DNA of 64,000 nt from Athripsodes cinereus (GCA_947579605.1 OX388319.1:868001-932000); one strand, 5' to 3'; counted from the first letter of the stretch, positions 45,001-50,150 are shown. Program-made: numbers and translations. Notes: a model not told the origin generated them from the letters alone.

Positions 45001-47585
45001 AAATTATAATCACAAAATTTGTATGAAAAATCTACATATGAAAGATTTAGTAAGTAGCAATATTCATAGTCAAACAATTTTCATTGCATTGAATTAATTT
45101 CACAATGGATGTAACAATACAAACAACAATAGTAAACCTAAATAAATAGGGATTATTTTCATTATAAAATATTGTAAGTGCTTATTATAAAAAAATCCTG
45201 AATTATGCGTGTTAAAATTGCATATTTTTGACATCTTGTTTCAACTATTTGACTTATCTGATAAAGTTGTCACTACAAACATAACATATCTACATTCGAA
45301 CAAATTCAAATATGTTTTGGTTTATATAATATGCGTACCTACATATTGACAGTGAGTATCCCTATATTCAACTTTGCAGGCGGGTGAATCATTCTGAATG
45401 TGGCATACTACGAATAATAACAATTAGTTTATATCCAAGTACATAACGTATGTAATCTCTGTGCAACGAAAAGACTTGATAACATAATAAAATGCCGTCA
45501 CCCACTATACTATAATATTATAATTTGCCGTACCTACTAACAAACTAAATAATGTATACATATTTATACCTGACTTACTAACCACACCTAATTAACCCTG
45601 ATTAAATAAATTAAATATCACTTACTATGCACAATTTGTTCCTTGGTGCACAACCAAATCAATATATTGTTATTATTACCTTAATTATCTTACCCTACAC
45701 TGAGATCATAACACTTTTGGCCAAGACGATCTCAGCACGAAAAAACCACAAGAAAATTAAAAAAAAAAACAATAGAATCAAAGGAGTGTCTCTACTCGAC
45801 CACTAGAAGACCTCTGCGCTCTTCGGATCTGGCTGTGAATAGACTTACTGAGCCCAATAGAGCCGGTAAGTCTAACTTCTATGAGAGGGCCTTTGGTGTT
45901 GTTGGACCGGTTATGTGGAATCGCCTAATGGTGCTACTGAGAGATAGTCAGACAGCTTCAGAAGCAAATTAAAAACTGAACTCCTCACTGACGCCCTTGA
46001 GACGGTCTAGGGACTGTTAAACGGCGCCGGCGTCAAAAATAAAATCATCATCATCATTTCTATCCTGGCGATAAAGTCATTGTATGTTAAGTTGACAATA
46101 TCAACATGAACATTCAAATCATCAAATAATTTTATAATCTTGCTGACAGGAGAATTTGGTAGGTATTATGAATGAAACATGAAAATTTATTTTAATTTTA
46201 TTTTATTCCATTTTTGAAGTCAGAATGCATAAAAAACAGTATTAATAGCCGAAAGTAACAAATTTTAGCGGACATACCTAAAGTAAGAATAATAATTCTA
46301 ATCACTTTTATAAAATATCTTATCATTTAACCAAACATAACAAATGGGATAGTGATTATTCCCGAACAGTGATTTCGAAATACGGGTGAGTATACTTAAA
46401 AGTGTATTCAGTACATAATTTGGTTTATTCACGTTGTCAGTAAAAGTTTTCCTTATCTAAAATTAAATATAATTATTAATCTAAGTAGATAACTTAGGAA
46501 TTTTCAATAATAAATGCTAAATATGTTCGTAGTTTCAACGATTTAACACTGAATGTAAAACACTGAAAATTAATATATTCAAAATTTATTTCGATATTTG
46601 AATTTAGAAATTGATGACAAGTTTGAAATTAAGTAGATAGCTGCTCCCAAAGAATATGTACATAAGTGAGTAAGTAAGTATCTACAAAAATAAGTATGAA
46701 AAATAAGAAGCTTTTAAATATTCCCGCTAATATTTGAATTAGGAAATTAGGAAGAATATGATTCTTCTAAAATCATTCCCACAATATAAAAAAAATGAAA
46801 CTTTTGAGGTAGGTATATAATTATGTACCTATTTAAAATTGTAGCGCAATATTGTAGAATAGAAATACTGTAATAAATTTTGAAATTGGAAGCTTTATCG
46901 ATATTGCAAATCGACAAATAATAATTATTTGAAACTCAAAACCGTCGAACAATTTTAAAATAAGAACTACCTACCTACTTGGCTGCGGACTTATATATAA
47001 TTTGAAAAATGAAATTGTAGGTGTGTGATTATCTATTTTAACGTGCCTACTACAATAAATTATTAAATACGTTTATGTTTATAAAAAAGTACAAGTGCAT
47101 TGATTATAATACTTTCCATGTTTTAATTACTAGATATTATGTGAAGCAAATACAAAAAAAAACTTGTTTATAAGACACAACAGTCAAACATGTCAAAAAA
47201 TGAAAGTGTTCTAAATTTGTAAATTATACTCTTTACTTTATCATCAAGTTATCAGTTGCGTGGGCACTGATAGACACGGGCCGTTAATTTTTGAATTGTT
47301 TAACAAAAAGTTATAATGCCTAATAAATATGTAATTATTGTAAAAAAAATGTAATATTCGACACGCCCTCTCGAGTTGTCTTCGACCGCAGAAGACATAC
47401 CTGTTGTCATCCATATTATATTACACACATATACGTACACACGCTGCACACATGAGTAATTAATTTGTATAATCTGTTTTAATATTGTGTACTCACCTCA
47501 AATGAAGATTATCCACAAAAGATTCAGGTGTGAGATCATCCACCAGGATGAAATCAGCAACACCTACTTCAGGCTGATTTGCCAT
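5856..47585 (-). CDS. Myo31DF: Unconventional myosin class ID (Myo1D / Myo31DF), complete, 16 coding exons
   Basis: Single-headed actin-based motor. In flies the Myo31DF orthologue sets left-right asymmetry; such myosins link actin to membranes through a basic TH1 tail. Joined exons: 47497-47585, 17030-17210, 16531-16652, 15931-16150, 15624-15824, 14430-14823, 13536-13693, 12253-12374, 11757-11907, 10923-11069, 9938-10164, 9236-9385, 8892-9086, 8080-8374, 6464-6618, 5856-6021. They total 2973 nt, giving 990 aa plus TAG, against about 1000 aa for the family. All introns are GT-AG and every junction keeps frame. Visible motifs: P-loop GESGAGKT (residues 100-107), switch [11 protein letters not shown] (154-163), switch II DIYGFE (373-378), FYVRCIKPN in exon 10, IQ motifs near 694-727, TH1 from about 786. 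Glu319 sits 16 residues before DALAK, the TEDS position, which fits a motor not needing head phosphorylation. The start ATG has A at -3 and G at +4. The assignment to ID rather than another class I myosin rests on recalled family similarity across the whole length. Confidence 0.93.
6464..6618 (-). CDS. Myo31DF: Myo1D exon 15 (TH1 domain)
   Basis: Codes [19 protein letters not shown] and [17 protein letters not shown]; the ELVGVL block is typical of Myo1D tails. Donor GTAAGT, phase 2. Confidence 0.92.
6836..7446. mobile_element. 611-bp MITE with GGGCCGC inverted ends
   Basis: Left end TAGGGCCGCAATATCCAAAA, right end TTTGGATATCGCGGCCCTA, with GTTAAC-rich subterminal repeats at both ends. A TA target duplication is the simplest reading; superfamily uncertain. 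It lies in Myo1D intron 14, next to the tail of an R1 copy. Confidence 0.75.
7449..7530 (-). repeat. R1 repeat, 3' part
   Basis: ACTATCACGGCATTTCTCAC then GGGGTAGCCAGCAGAC and CATCCTCTTTGTACC match the R1 3' block in reverse. Confidence 0.7.
7746..7975 (+). repeat. SINE-A, full copy
   Basis: AGGTAACGCTCTTGCCTTTG, B box GGTTCGATTCC, and end TTTGGGACCAGCTCGGTCTG then GTGAATTGTC. Confidence 0.85.
8080..8374 (-). CDS. Myo31DF: Myo1D exon 14 (TH1 domain)
   Basis: Start of the lipid-binding TH1 tail: [52 protein letters not shown]. Donor GTTTGT, phase 0. Confidence 0.93.
8469..8678 (+). repeat. SINE-A, full copy
   Basis: Head TGTGGCGCACAGGTAACACT (clear A box), B box GGTTCGATTCC, and body through GGGACTAGCTCCATCTTTG. 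Immediately followed by an R2 copy. Confidence 0.85.
8679..8780 (+). repeat. R2 repeat
   Basis: AGTTGGAAGAAATTGTCCCT, ACTCACCCTCTGTATATTG, and tail TACAGTAAAGAATAAATAAA. Confidence 0.75.
8892..9086 (-). CDS. Myo31DF: Myo1D exon 13 (neck/tail)
   Basis: Codes [19 protein letters not shown], a Pro-rich stretch ([13 protein letters not shown]), then [13 protein letters not shown] and EQWPQLK. Donor GTATGT, phase 2. Confidence 0.9.
9236..9385 (-). CDS. Myo31DF: Myo1D exon 12 (neck, IQ motif)
   Basis: Codes the neck helix with IQ-type motif [11 protein letters not shown] (residues 694-704), a calmodulin-binding site. A second IQ-like segment ([13 protein letters not shown]) spans the junction with exon 13. 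Donor GTGAGT, phase 2. Confidence 0.92.
9550..9833 (-). mobile_element. 5'-truncated RTE-like LINE insertion with target duplication
   Basis: Reads as the C-terminal part of the LINE at 62.6 kb ([20 protein letters not shown] through LCSREER) and ends in a GAT-repeat tail. Flanked by the direct repeat TTTTACAAT at 9541-9549 and 9834-9842. Lies in Myo1D intron 11. Confidence 0.8.
9938..10164 (-). CDS. Myo31DF: Myo1D exon 11 (converter)
   Basis: Codes [32 protein letters not shown] and YGHTKLFIR, the end of the motor and the converter. Donor GTAAAA, phase 2. Confidence 0.94.
10650..10783 (-). repeat. R2 repeat
   Basis: Starts AATAATAATAATAAACTTTA TTGCACAAA and ends GGCAAGTTTATCGCGGAAGC then CTTCCAACTAACCCAA. 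Confidence 0.75.
10923..11069 (-). CDS. Myo31DF: Myo1D exon 10 (actin-binding region)
   Basis: Codes [17 protein letters not shown] and [11 protein letters not shown], the conserved segment before the reactive-thiol helix. Donor GTAAAT after the codon CTA, phase 0. Confidence 0.92.
11150..11500 (+). mobile_element. Decayed copy of the 24.9 kb MITE
   Basis: Shares the core (TTATTTGTCTATGAATT, GACATGGCAATAAAAGCATAG, AGTGTGAATAGACGAGTTCA) with 24899-25352 and 44205-44692, but the ends are lost. In Myo1D intron 9. Confidence 0.6.
11559..11700. mobile_element. Fold-back element 1
   Basis: Perfect 39-bp inverted arms 11559-11597 and 11662-11700 around a 64-bp core. Minus strand of the core reads CTTGAGAATGACAGG TTA CCTGTTGAAACC: a small stem-loop followed by GAAA. 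Confidence 0.85.
11757..11907 (-). CDS. Myo31DF: Myo1D exon 9
   Basis: Codes [19 protein letters not shown], then [14 protein letters not shown]. Donor GTTAAA, phase 0. Confidence 0.92.
11915..12145 (+). pseudogene. Jockey-like LINE reverse-transcriptase C-terminal fragment
   Basis: Reads [20 protein letters not shown] then GGAYK and [20 protein letters not shown], like the end of Jockey-type RTs. In Myo1D intron 8. Confidence 0.7.
12253..12374 (-). CDS. Myo31DF: Myo1D exon 8
   Basis: Codes [20 protein letters not shown] and on to HFRI. Donor GTAAAT, phase 2; the split codon with exon 9 gives ITHYAGDV where relatives usually have an Arg in place of the Thr. Confidence 0.9.
12787..12880 (-). 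repeat. L2/CR1-like LINE 3' end with ATC tail
   Basis: GACGCCGTTTTACAGTCTCT, AGACCGTCTCAAGGGCGCC and a GATGAT run; same block at 46000-46060 and 56651-56730. Confidence 0.65.
13041..13321. mobile_element. 281-bp pogo/Tigger-like MITE
   Basis: Starts CAGTGGATCCCCAGTAATCC, ends TACTGGGGGTCACTG, flanked by TA at 13039-13040 and 13322-13323. Internal TCGGATTA-type repeats. No transposase. In Myo1D intron 7. Confidence 0.75.
13536..13693 (-). CDS. Myo31DF: Myo1D exon 7
   Basis: Codes [18 protein letters not shown] then [14 protein letters not shown], the canonical relay-helix region. Acceptor TTTTCCAG, donor GTACCT, phase 0. Confidence 0.93.
13795..13870 (+). repeat. R1 repeat, 3' part
   Basis: TTATTACATGCAGTTAGTCC, GCTGGCTACCCTACTTGTGA, then GATGATATGAATGAATGAAT (simple-repeat tail). 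Confidence 0.75.
14080..14400 (+). pseudogene. LINE reverse-transcriptase tail fragment
   Basis: Broken frame reads [27 protein letters not shown] and [17 protein letters not shown], an RTE-type C-terminal tail. In Myo1D intron 6. Confidence 0.65.
14430..14823 (-). CDS. Myo31DF: Myo1D exon 6 (switch II)
   Basis: Largest exon, residues 272-402. Includes the TEDS-position Glu319, [12 protein letters not shown], switch II in [10 protein letters not shown], and [18 protein letters not shown]. Donor GTGAGT, phase 1. Confidence 0.95.
15624..15824 (-). CDS. Myo31DF: Myo1D exon 5
   Basis: 67 codons of motor domain from LLGGGSD to AAVIQL, with both ends in phase 0. It continues exon 4 directly, as in the family (FYQ-LL...GGS). 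Confidence 0.9.
15931..16150 (-). CDS. Myo31DF: Myo1D exon 4 (switch I)
   Basis: Carries [18 protein letters not shown] (switch I), [18 protein letters not shown] and ERNFHSFYQ. Donor GTTTGT, phase 0. Confidence 0.94.
16531..16652 (-). CDS. Myo31DF: Myo1D exon 3 (P-loop)
   Basis: Carries the ATP-binding P-loop GESGAGKT followed by [12 protein letters not shown]. Acceptor TTTTAG, donor GTGAGA, phase 2 at the end. Confidence 0.94.
17030..17210 (-). CDS. Myo31DF: Myo1D exon 2 (motor N-terminus)
   Basis: Residues 30-90, with [16 protein letters not shown] and the QYKGRE segment typical of class I motors. Acceptor TTTTTTCCAG, donor GTAAAC, phase 0 at the end. Confidence 0.93.
17297..17415 (-). 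repeat. SINE-A, 3' half
   Basis: GACAATTCACACAGACCGAG, CTAGTCCCAAACTAAG and GGGTACTAACACGGCGATAC, the reverse of the SINE-A 3' end. Begins 87 bp upstream of Myo1D exon 2. Confidence 0.75.
17890..18600 (-). pseudogene. L2/CR1-like LINE reverse transcriptase, split by a SINE-B
   Basis: Minus-strand reading 18600-18437 gives [20 protein letters not shown] then [12 protein letters not shown]; after the SINE, 18250-17890 gives [19 protein letters not shown] and [11 protein letters not shown]. This order is typical of L2/CR1 RT ends. Confidence 0.7.
18254..18436 (+). repeat. SINE-B (tRNA-derived) with poly(A) tail
   Basis: Head TAGCCTAAAGTCGCAGACTC, degenerate B box, body AGCTTACAGTGAAAGGTGTA and GGGCTTATAACAAAAACCC, ending in about 16 A. 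Inserted inside the L2-like fragment. Confidence 0.8.
18900..19130 (+). pseudogene. LINE 3' coding end fragment, copy 1
   Basis: Frame reads [20 protein letters not shown] then KVWLKTL; a sister copy lies at 41345-41530. Resembles the last RT segment of CR1/L2 LINEs. Confidence 0.6.
19465..19585 (+). repeat. Repeat with GGGCACAGCATT block and AAAT tail, copy 1
   Basis: GGGGCACAGCATTACTCATG through TGTTTGTGATGAATAAATAA; matches 61385-61507. Confidence 0.6.
20555..20705 (+). repeat. Unassigned repeat X9, copy 1
   Basis: Shares CTTCAAGCATTAG, GTCAGTTTAAAACTGGATGC and GGCTGCATGACC with 38985-39165. Confidence 0.6.
21160..21365 (+). repeat. Unassigned repeat X8, copy 2
   Basis: Inverted match of 4620-4845, including GGGAACATGCATGTGTGAGG and ACATCGCTAGGCGCTA. 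Confidence 0.65.
22318..22410 (-). repeat. R1 repeat, 3' part
   Basis: GACATCTCCCATAAATGTGG, TACATGTAATAAACACGCAA and CTCACCGTGCCAATCAAAAA; the reverse of the R1 tail. Confidence 0.65.
22460..22550. repeat. Fold-back hairpin, 36-bp arms
   Basis: Arms 22460-22495 and 22515-22550 are complementary with one mismatch, with a 19-bp spacer. Confidence 0.8.
22630..23292 (+). pseudogene. RTE-like LINE reverse-transcriptase 3' part joined to an R1-type tail
   Basis: With frame breaks reads [39 protein letters not shown] and [15 protein letters not shown], then a stop (TAG at 23232), then an R1-type tail from about 23238 (TCCGCTGGCTACCTCACTTG, TGTCGTGATGATATT). A related RT fragment lies at 37500-37615. 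Confidence 0.7.
23540..23760 (+). repeat. Repeat with GAGACCCACCTCACACCC block
   Basis: Shares GAGACCCACCTCACACCCGG, ATATTTCAGGAGTC and GACTCCTATTTATC with 38655-38711, 34905-34960 and 39193-39230. No function recognised. Confidence 0.5.
24676..24725 (+). repeat. R2 repeat fragment
   Basis: TCGTGCTTCCGCGATAAACT then CGCC; short piece of R2. Confidence 0.5.
24781..24885 (-). repeat. SINE-B, 3' part
   Basis: ATATATCTGGGTTTCGTTAT, CCCAAATACAACCTTATACA and CCTTTCACAGTAAGC; the reverse of the SINE-B body. Confidence 0.75.
24899..25352 (+). mobile_element. ~450-bp MITE with GGGGCGTTCACATT end, copy 1
   Basis: Matches 44205-44692 in inverted orientation along most of its length. Ends AAAGGGGCGTTCACATT and AATGTGAATGCTACT are imperfect inverted repeats. 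No ORF. Confidence 0.75.
25436..25832. mobile_element. hAT-like MITE rich in GCGAAT units, copy 1
   Basis: Ends TAGTGATGTAACGAAT and ATTCGTTACATCACTA are perfect 16-bp inverted repeats; near them are many GCGAATGCGAATATT units. The flanking 8-mers match at 6 of 8 bases. Confidence 0.75.
27060..27214 (+). repeat. R1 repeat, 3' part, cut by a hAT MITE
   Basis: TGGCATGCCACCCATCGTAA, AGTTGCAGTTAGTCCACAGC and TGATGGTATAGTA; the last bases serve as the hAT target site. Confidence 0.7.
27215..27554. mobile_element. 340-bp hAT MITE with perfect 8-bp target duplication
   Basis: Inverted ends CAGTGTTTCCCAACC and GGTTGGGAAACACTG; subterminal GGGGGTTCGC repeats; GTATAGTA duplicated at 27207-27214 and 27555-27562. 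No transposase. Confidence 0.9.
28855..29127. mobile_element. MITE family TCGTCG, copy 1
   Basis: Ends TATCGTCGTTGCATATTCAA and TTGAATATGCAGCGACGATA are inverted repeats extending about 40 bp; likely TA target. Confidence 0.8.
29630..29880 (-). repeat. R1 repeat, full-length copy
   Basis: Reverse orientation: ACTATCACGGCACATCCCAC, GGGTGGCAAGCC, CAGGACACTCGAAAACATAC, TTCTTTACCGTGTGCTCCAC. Best single copy for defining the element. Confidence 0.8.
29930..30260 (+). pseudogene. LINE reverse-transcriptase C-terminal fragment
   Basis: Open frame reads [20 protein letters not shown] and [20 protein letters not shown], an RTE-type tail, then a stop at 30216. Confidence 0.75.
30575..30712 (-). repeat. 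R2 repeat
   Basis: TTTATTTATTTTATTCTTCA C, CAATGTACAGAGGGCGAGTT. Confidence 0.65.
30952..31014. repeat. Perfect 24-bp hairpin
   Basis: Arms 30952-30975 and 30991-31014 are exact inverted copies around a T-rich loop. Confidence 0.85.
31123..31262 (+). repeat. R2 repeat, well-preserved copy
   Basis: GGGTTAGTTGAAAGAAATCG, CGATAAACTCGCCCTCTGTA, CAATGTACAGTAAAGAATAA then an AAAT tail. Confidence 0.8.
31990..32215 (+). pseudogene. Possible LINE RT tail fragment
   Basis: Frame ends [17 protein letters not shown], a wording I associate with LINE tails. Low certainty. Confidence 0.35.
32698..32862. mobile_element. Fold-back element 2
   Basis: Arms 32698-32745 and 32809-32862 pair over about 48 bp with one 6-bp indel. 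Minus strand of the core reads TTGAGAATGCCC..GGGCGAAAACG. Confidence 0.85.
33404..33456. repeat. Perfect 21-bp hairpin
   Basis: Arms 33404-33424 and 33436-33456 are exact inverted copies around an 11-nt loop. Confidence 0.85.
34146..34652. mobile_element. 507-bp hAT MITE with GAGAAATTTCTC repeats, copy 1
   Basis: Ends TAGTGATGTGAGAA and TTCCACAACACTA; target duplication GTTTGTAC at 34138-34145 and 34653-34660 is perfect. Interior starts and ends with clusters of AGAAATTTCTC palindromes. Confidence 0.9.
34720..34860 (+). repeat. R1 repeat, 5' part
   Basis: CCATGGAGCACCCGGCAAAG then AATTGGTCTCCCACTTTTTT. Confidence 0.65.
35897..36175 (-). pseudogene. LINE reverse-transcriptase tail, copy 2
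   Basis: Longer sister of 5140-5330; minus-strand frame reads [19 protein letters not shown]. Confidence 0.5.
36355..36500 (+). repeat. R2 repeat
   Basis: GGTTAGTTGGAAAAATCGTG, CGATAAACTCGCCATCTGTA and a (TAA)-rich tail. Confidence 0.7.
37395..37486. mobile_element. hAT-like GCGAAT MITE, partial copy 2
   Basis: TATTCGCATTCGCGAATATC and ATTCGTTACATCACTA end match 25436-25500 in reverse. Confidence 0.65.
38363..38835 (-). repeat. SINE-A copy split by inserted SINE-B and another repeat
   Basis: 3' half at 38363-38465 and tRNA-like 5' half at 38712-38835 (B box seen as GGAATCGAACC). The break falls at the GGGTCTGG position of intact copies, so the two halves are one element opened by 38466-38711. 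Confidence 0.75.
38468..38640 (-). repeat. SINE-B (tRNA-derived), full copy
   Basis: Reverse: poly(T), ATATATCTGGGTTTTGTTAT, ACCTTTCACAGTAAGC, CTGGGATCGAACC (B box) and CTCTACCTCCAGGCTA (A box). Confidence 0.85.
38985..39165 (+). repeat. Unassigned repeat X9, copy 2
   Basis: Match of 20555-20705 with a short insertion after CATTAG. Confidence 0.6.
40065..40155 (+). repeat. R1 repeat, 3' part
   Basis: CTTTATTGGCATGGTGAAGA, GTTCACTAGCTATCCCACC, CATACCGTAGTTGTATAG. Confidence 0.55.
40190..40400 (-). pseudogene. RTE-like LINE 3' end, old fragment
   Basis: CTCTGATGTCGTCACCATAG, TATTATGAAAGAGGGA and ACCTTGTGGAAGAACATTGC align with 62690-62770. Confidence 0.55.
40470..40740 (+). pseudogene. L2/CR1-like LINE coding end
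   Basis: Frame reads [20 protein letters not shown], then [12 protein letters not shown]; ends with GGCGCCCTTGAGATGGTC. Confidence 0.6.
40765..40840 (+). repeat. R1 repeat, 5' part
   Basis: TCAGTCTCCCACTCTTTTCT, TTTCGAGTGTGCTGTAAAAG. Confidence 0.6.
41345..41530 (+). pseudogene. LINE 3' coding end fragment, copy 2
   Basis: GTCCGTTGCTGTGGAACAAA and GAGTGTGGAGGTGTTCAAGG match 18950-19020. Confidence 0.6.
41636..41837. mobile_element. Fold-back element 3, ~90-bp arms
   Basis: Left arm 41636-41730 and right arm about 41746-41837 pair almost perfectly (3-nt indel). Contains CTGATGATGCCAAG..CTTGGCGAAAACG. Confidence 0.88.
42227..42557 (+). repeat. R1 repeat, both parts, enlarged in the middle
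   Basis: 5' block GACTCCCACTCTTTTCTGTA and GAGTGTCCTGTAAAAGGC; 3' block GGCACGGAGAGGACAGCTTG, GGCTACCCCACTTGTGGGAT, ending TAGTAGTAG. Confidence 0.75.
42743..42885 (-). repeat. R2 repeat
   Basis: AATAATAAACTTTATTGCAC and GGGCGAGTTTATTGCTGAAG then CTTCCAACTAACCCA. Confidence 0.75.
43554..43807. mobile_element. hAT MITE with GAGAAATTTCTC repeats, copy 2
   Basis: Ends TAGTGTTGTGGAATTCTC and CTCACATCACTA; flanks CGTGAAAG and TGTGAAAG (7 of 8 match). Tandem AGAGAAATTTCTCTTCCATC units inside. Confidence 0.85.
44205..44692 (-). mobile_element. ~490-bp MITE, copy 2 of the 24.9 kb family
   Basis: Starts AGTAGCATTCACATTG, ends AATGTGAACGCCCCTTT; shared core TGTTCACACTTGTTCATCCT. Confidence 0.75.
45785..46060 (+). 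pseudogene. L2/CR1-like LINE coding end with ATC tail
   Basis: Frame reads [20 protein letters not shown] then [17 protein letters not shown]; ends CTTGAGACGGTCTAGGGACT and an ATCATCATC tail. Confidence 0.7.
47497..47585 (-). CDS. Myo31DF: Myo1D exon 1 (start exon)
   Basis: Codes residues 1-29 plus two bases of residue 30, beginning [12 protein letters not shown]. The donor is GTGAGT, phase 2. It lies 30.3 kb upstream of exon 2 but the joined reading (NLHLR then [13 protein letters not shown]) matches the family without a gap. The 5' leader above 47585 is not resolved. Confidence 0.85.
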
Positions 47586-47910
47586 TTTTACAATAATATT
47601 GTTAATTTTTCACTATTACAATTTAATATTTATTTAAAACAAAGTTTATTACTACTTCCAGCGGCAAAGTTTGACATATCACTTATTACTACACTAGCGC
47701 ACTCTATACATACACATGCACACACATAGATTATTTTATTACGAACACGCACGATTTGCCGGCACCGGCCGACCCGAAGACAATACTCGACTGACGAGGT
47801 TTATACTGCAGAGTGAAGAGTTCACTACTATTAGATATTTTGTCGTACGAAGTTTTCAAGTTTGTTGTATAGCGCTTCACTCCTCCCTCCTCACTGGAGT
47901 GAACTGACAG
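47586..47910 (-). promoter_or_regulatory. Presumed Myo1D 5' leader and promoter region
   Basis: The sequence above the start codon is locally GC-richer (GCCGGCACCGGCCGACCCG near 47758). I cannot place the transcription start, and an upstream non-coding exon is possible. Confidence 0.3.
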
Positions 47911-48124
47911 TTCATATAACTCAGTGCTTCCAAAATCTTTTTGAACCGGTACCTCGTAAAACTTTTGAAAAAATTAACCAATGAAAATTTTGTGAAGGTG
48001 GTCCCACTCCCTTAGAGGATATCTGGGATAGCACAAGGTAACCTTGCACCTATTTCTAAAATTTGGAAACGTAGGGGTAGTATTTTACATCTATTATTTT
48101 ACATTTTATTCTTCTTTTCTTTCT

Positions 48125-48297
48125 TCATATTTTACATCTTAAATTCAGCGGTGAGGTTTGCCACCCACCCTGAATGTCTTGATTTTATATTGGCACGGAG
48201 AGGACAGCTTGCATGTTTCTTACACGCAGCTGGTCTGCTGGCTACCCCACTTGTGAGATATGCCATGATGGTATAGTAGTAGTAGTAGTAGTAGTAT
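48125..48297 (+). repeat. R1 repeat, 3' part with TAG-repeat tail
   Basis: GGTTTGCCACCCACCCTGAA, GGCACGGAGAGGACAGCTTG, CTGGCTACCCCACTTGTGAG, then seven TAG units. Confidence 0.8.
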
Positions 48298-48533
48298 TTT
48301 AGAAAAAAATTAGTTCCAAACCTCATGCCTAGGTATAGCTCTAGATATAATATTATTATAGTAACTTCCACAGGTGCGGTAATCAGTGGGTTCATTTCCC
48401 TTCAAATTAAGTATTATCTAAAAAAAATCTCCTAAATTTTTGTGATGTAAAAGGGGTGGGGTGGGGTGGACATCAGTCATCCTCTCCGTGCCTTAAAAAC
48501 TGGATCTTTATAAGAGTGTCATACCTCATCGGG

Positions 48534-48633
48534 TGCGTCCAGATAGTAGGATGCGAACGTCAATCAATCATCAATCTTCGGTCACTGAGTGATTGAAGAT
48601 TGATTGACGTTCGCATACTACTATCTGGACGCA
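48534..48633. mobile_element. 100-bp hairpin MITE
   Basis: Two 43-bp arms starting TGCGTCCAGATAGTAG are complementary with two mismatches, around a CTTCGGTCACTGAGT centre. A related half-copy lies at 27010-27062. Confidence 0.8.
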
Positions 48634-48689
48634 GCCATCACAGAATTAAGTATGTTTTACAAATGCTATCATTAATAATATTGATGTTA

Positions 48690-49430
48690 TGTTCAGCAGA
48701 AAAATGTATTCTGCCGACAAATATATTATCATGTTGATGTGCTACTAATGCCCAGCTAGAAAATTCTATTTTTATTGCAAATAATATGATATTGTAAAAC
48801 TCTAAATTTAATCGACCAGCAAAATTATTATTTGACAGGCATAATGATTACATATTTGTCCAGCAAAATAAATAAATGAGCAGCAAACCGTGAGCTAATT
48901 TTAATTAAACTTGTGAAAGCTAAATTTTTAATCTTGTTCAAATAATAAATCTTTGTATGTAGCATCTTTTTATGTGATTTTATATGTAGCATCTGAATGA
49001 CCCACACTTGCGTTTTTCGACATTTCAGTTAGATATTTCGTTAATATAGCAAAGCATAAACTGGCATTATTTTCGTAGTCATCATTAATTTGGTAAGAAA
49101 TCACAAAAACTTCATGTGGATCCGAAGGTAAATCGGTGTGTGAAAAATATTGTTTATCTAATAATTTCTGCCGGTCAAATAATAATTTTGCTGCTCAAAT
49201 AATAATTCTGCTGCTCAAATAACAATTCTGCTGGTCAATTAATTATTTTGTTGTGCGAGTATTTATTAAGCTGTTATTTTTTTTTAATTTGCCGATTTAA
49301 CCAAGTTTGTTTGTAAAACAAGTGTTGTGCTTATTTATTTATTGCTGATGAAAACATTGTTTGCTGTGCAAATGACTTAAATGCTGATTTTTTCTTGCCG
49401 AACGAATGGATTAATAGCCCTACAAATAAT
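48690..49430. repeat. Inverted array of degenerate AGCAAAATAATTATTTGA units
   Basis: Left half (48815-48890) has units like CCAGCAAAATTATTATTTGA; right half (49165-49265) has repeated CTGCTCAAATAATAATT units, the reverse complement. No ORF and no match elsewhere in the window. Confidence 0.6.
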
Positions 49431-49510
49431 TAGTTCCATTTTATAAATACTTTTCTTTTGTAGAACATTTAATACTAATAGAATAGCGTGAGAGGTCTGA
49501 TACTACTACT

Positions 49511-49600
49511 ACTACTACTACTAGGTACTATACCATCACGGCATATCCCACAAGTGAAGTGTTTAAAAGACCAGCTGCATGCAATAGACATGCAAACTTT
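49511..49600 (-). repeat. R1 repeat, 3' part with ACT-repeat tail
   Basis: A run of ACT units (from 49501) then ACCATCACGGCATATCCCAC and AGCTGCATGCAATAGACATG. Confidence 0.75.
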
Positions 49601-49964
49601 ACATGTATTTTTTTTAAAATTAAAACACATCCATAACATCGCGAACCAATGCTTTATTGGCTCTGATATAAAGTCGCTGAATGTGAATGGTGATGCTATA
49701 CAGTGAAATATTTTGTTCATGTATGTACGTACTACATCTACATACATATTATATGTAATATAACATTGTATTATATCACTTCTGTGAGTCAGAGAAATAC
49801 ACTAATAACAATATGTGAAGACTCACACTTGTATAAGAGTTTCACGGTCATCCATGTTTCTATACACATGCTCACATTGCTCACATATTCATATGTGTAT
49901 GTGTGTGAATGTCGTGATGTACCTATACAGGGCTGAATCGGAGATATATTTTTAATGTCCATTA

Positions 49965-50150
49965 TAATGTCCCTGACAAAGAATAAATTGGTCTCCTACA
50001 CTTTTTTGTTTGGTAGTTTTCGAGTGTTCTGTATCTTCAATACGATAAGTTATGCCACCAATAACGAATGTATAAACGCGTTTATTTTTAATTACACGCA
50101 GTTGGTCCGCTGGCTACCCTATATGTAGAAAATAGCGAGATGGTGTAGTT
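49965..50150 (+). repeat. R1 repeat, both parts
   Basis: AAATTGGTCTCCTACACTTT, TTTTCGAGTGTTCTGTA, then ACACGCAGTTGGTCCGCTGG, CTACCCTATATGTAG. Confidence 0.7.

Larger units (their letters stand above)
17211..47496 (-). other. Myo1D intron 1, 30.3 kb
   Basis: Intron between the start exon and the motor exons (donor GTGAGT, acceptor TTTTTTCCAG). It holds most of the repeats listed below and no further host coding exon that I recognise. Stretches without recognised content include about 19700-20550, 25840-27000, 27560-28550, 29130-29620, 35160-35890, 39170-40060, 42900-43540, 44700-45690 and 46060-47490. Confidence 0.8.

Noticed and set aside
47874..47907. Initiator-like TCAGTT (minus strand, 47902-47907) as the Myo1D start site
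   Set aside because: No matching downstream element at the expected spacing (GAAGC instead of RGWYV) and no TATA box; too short to rely on.
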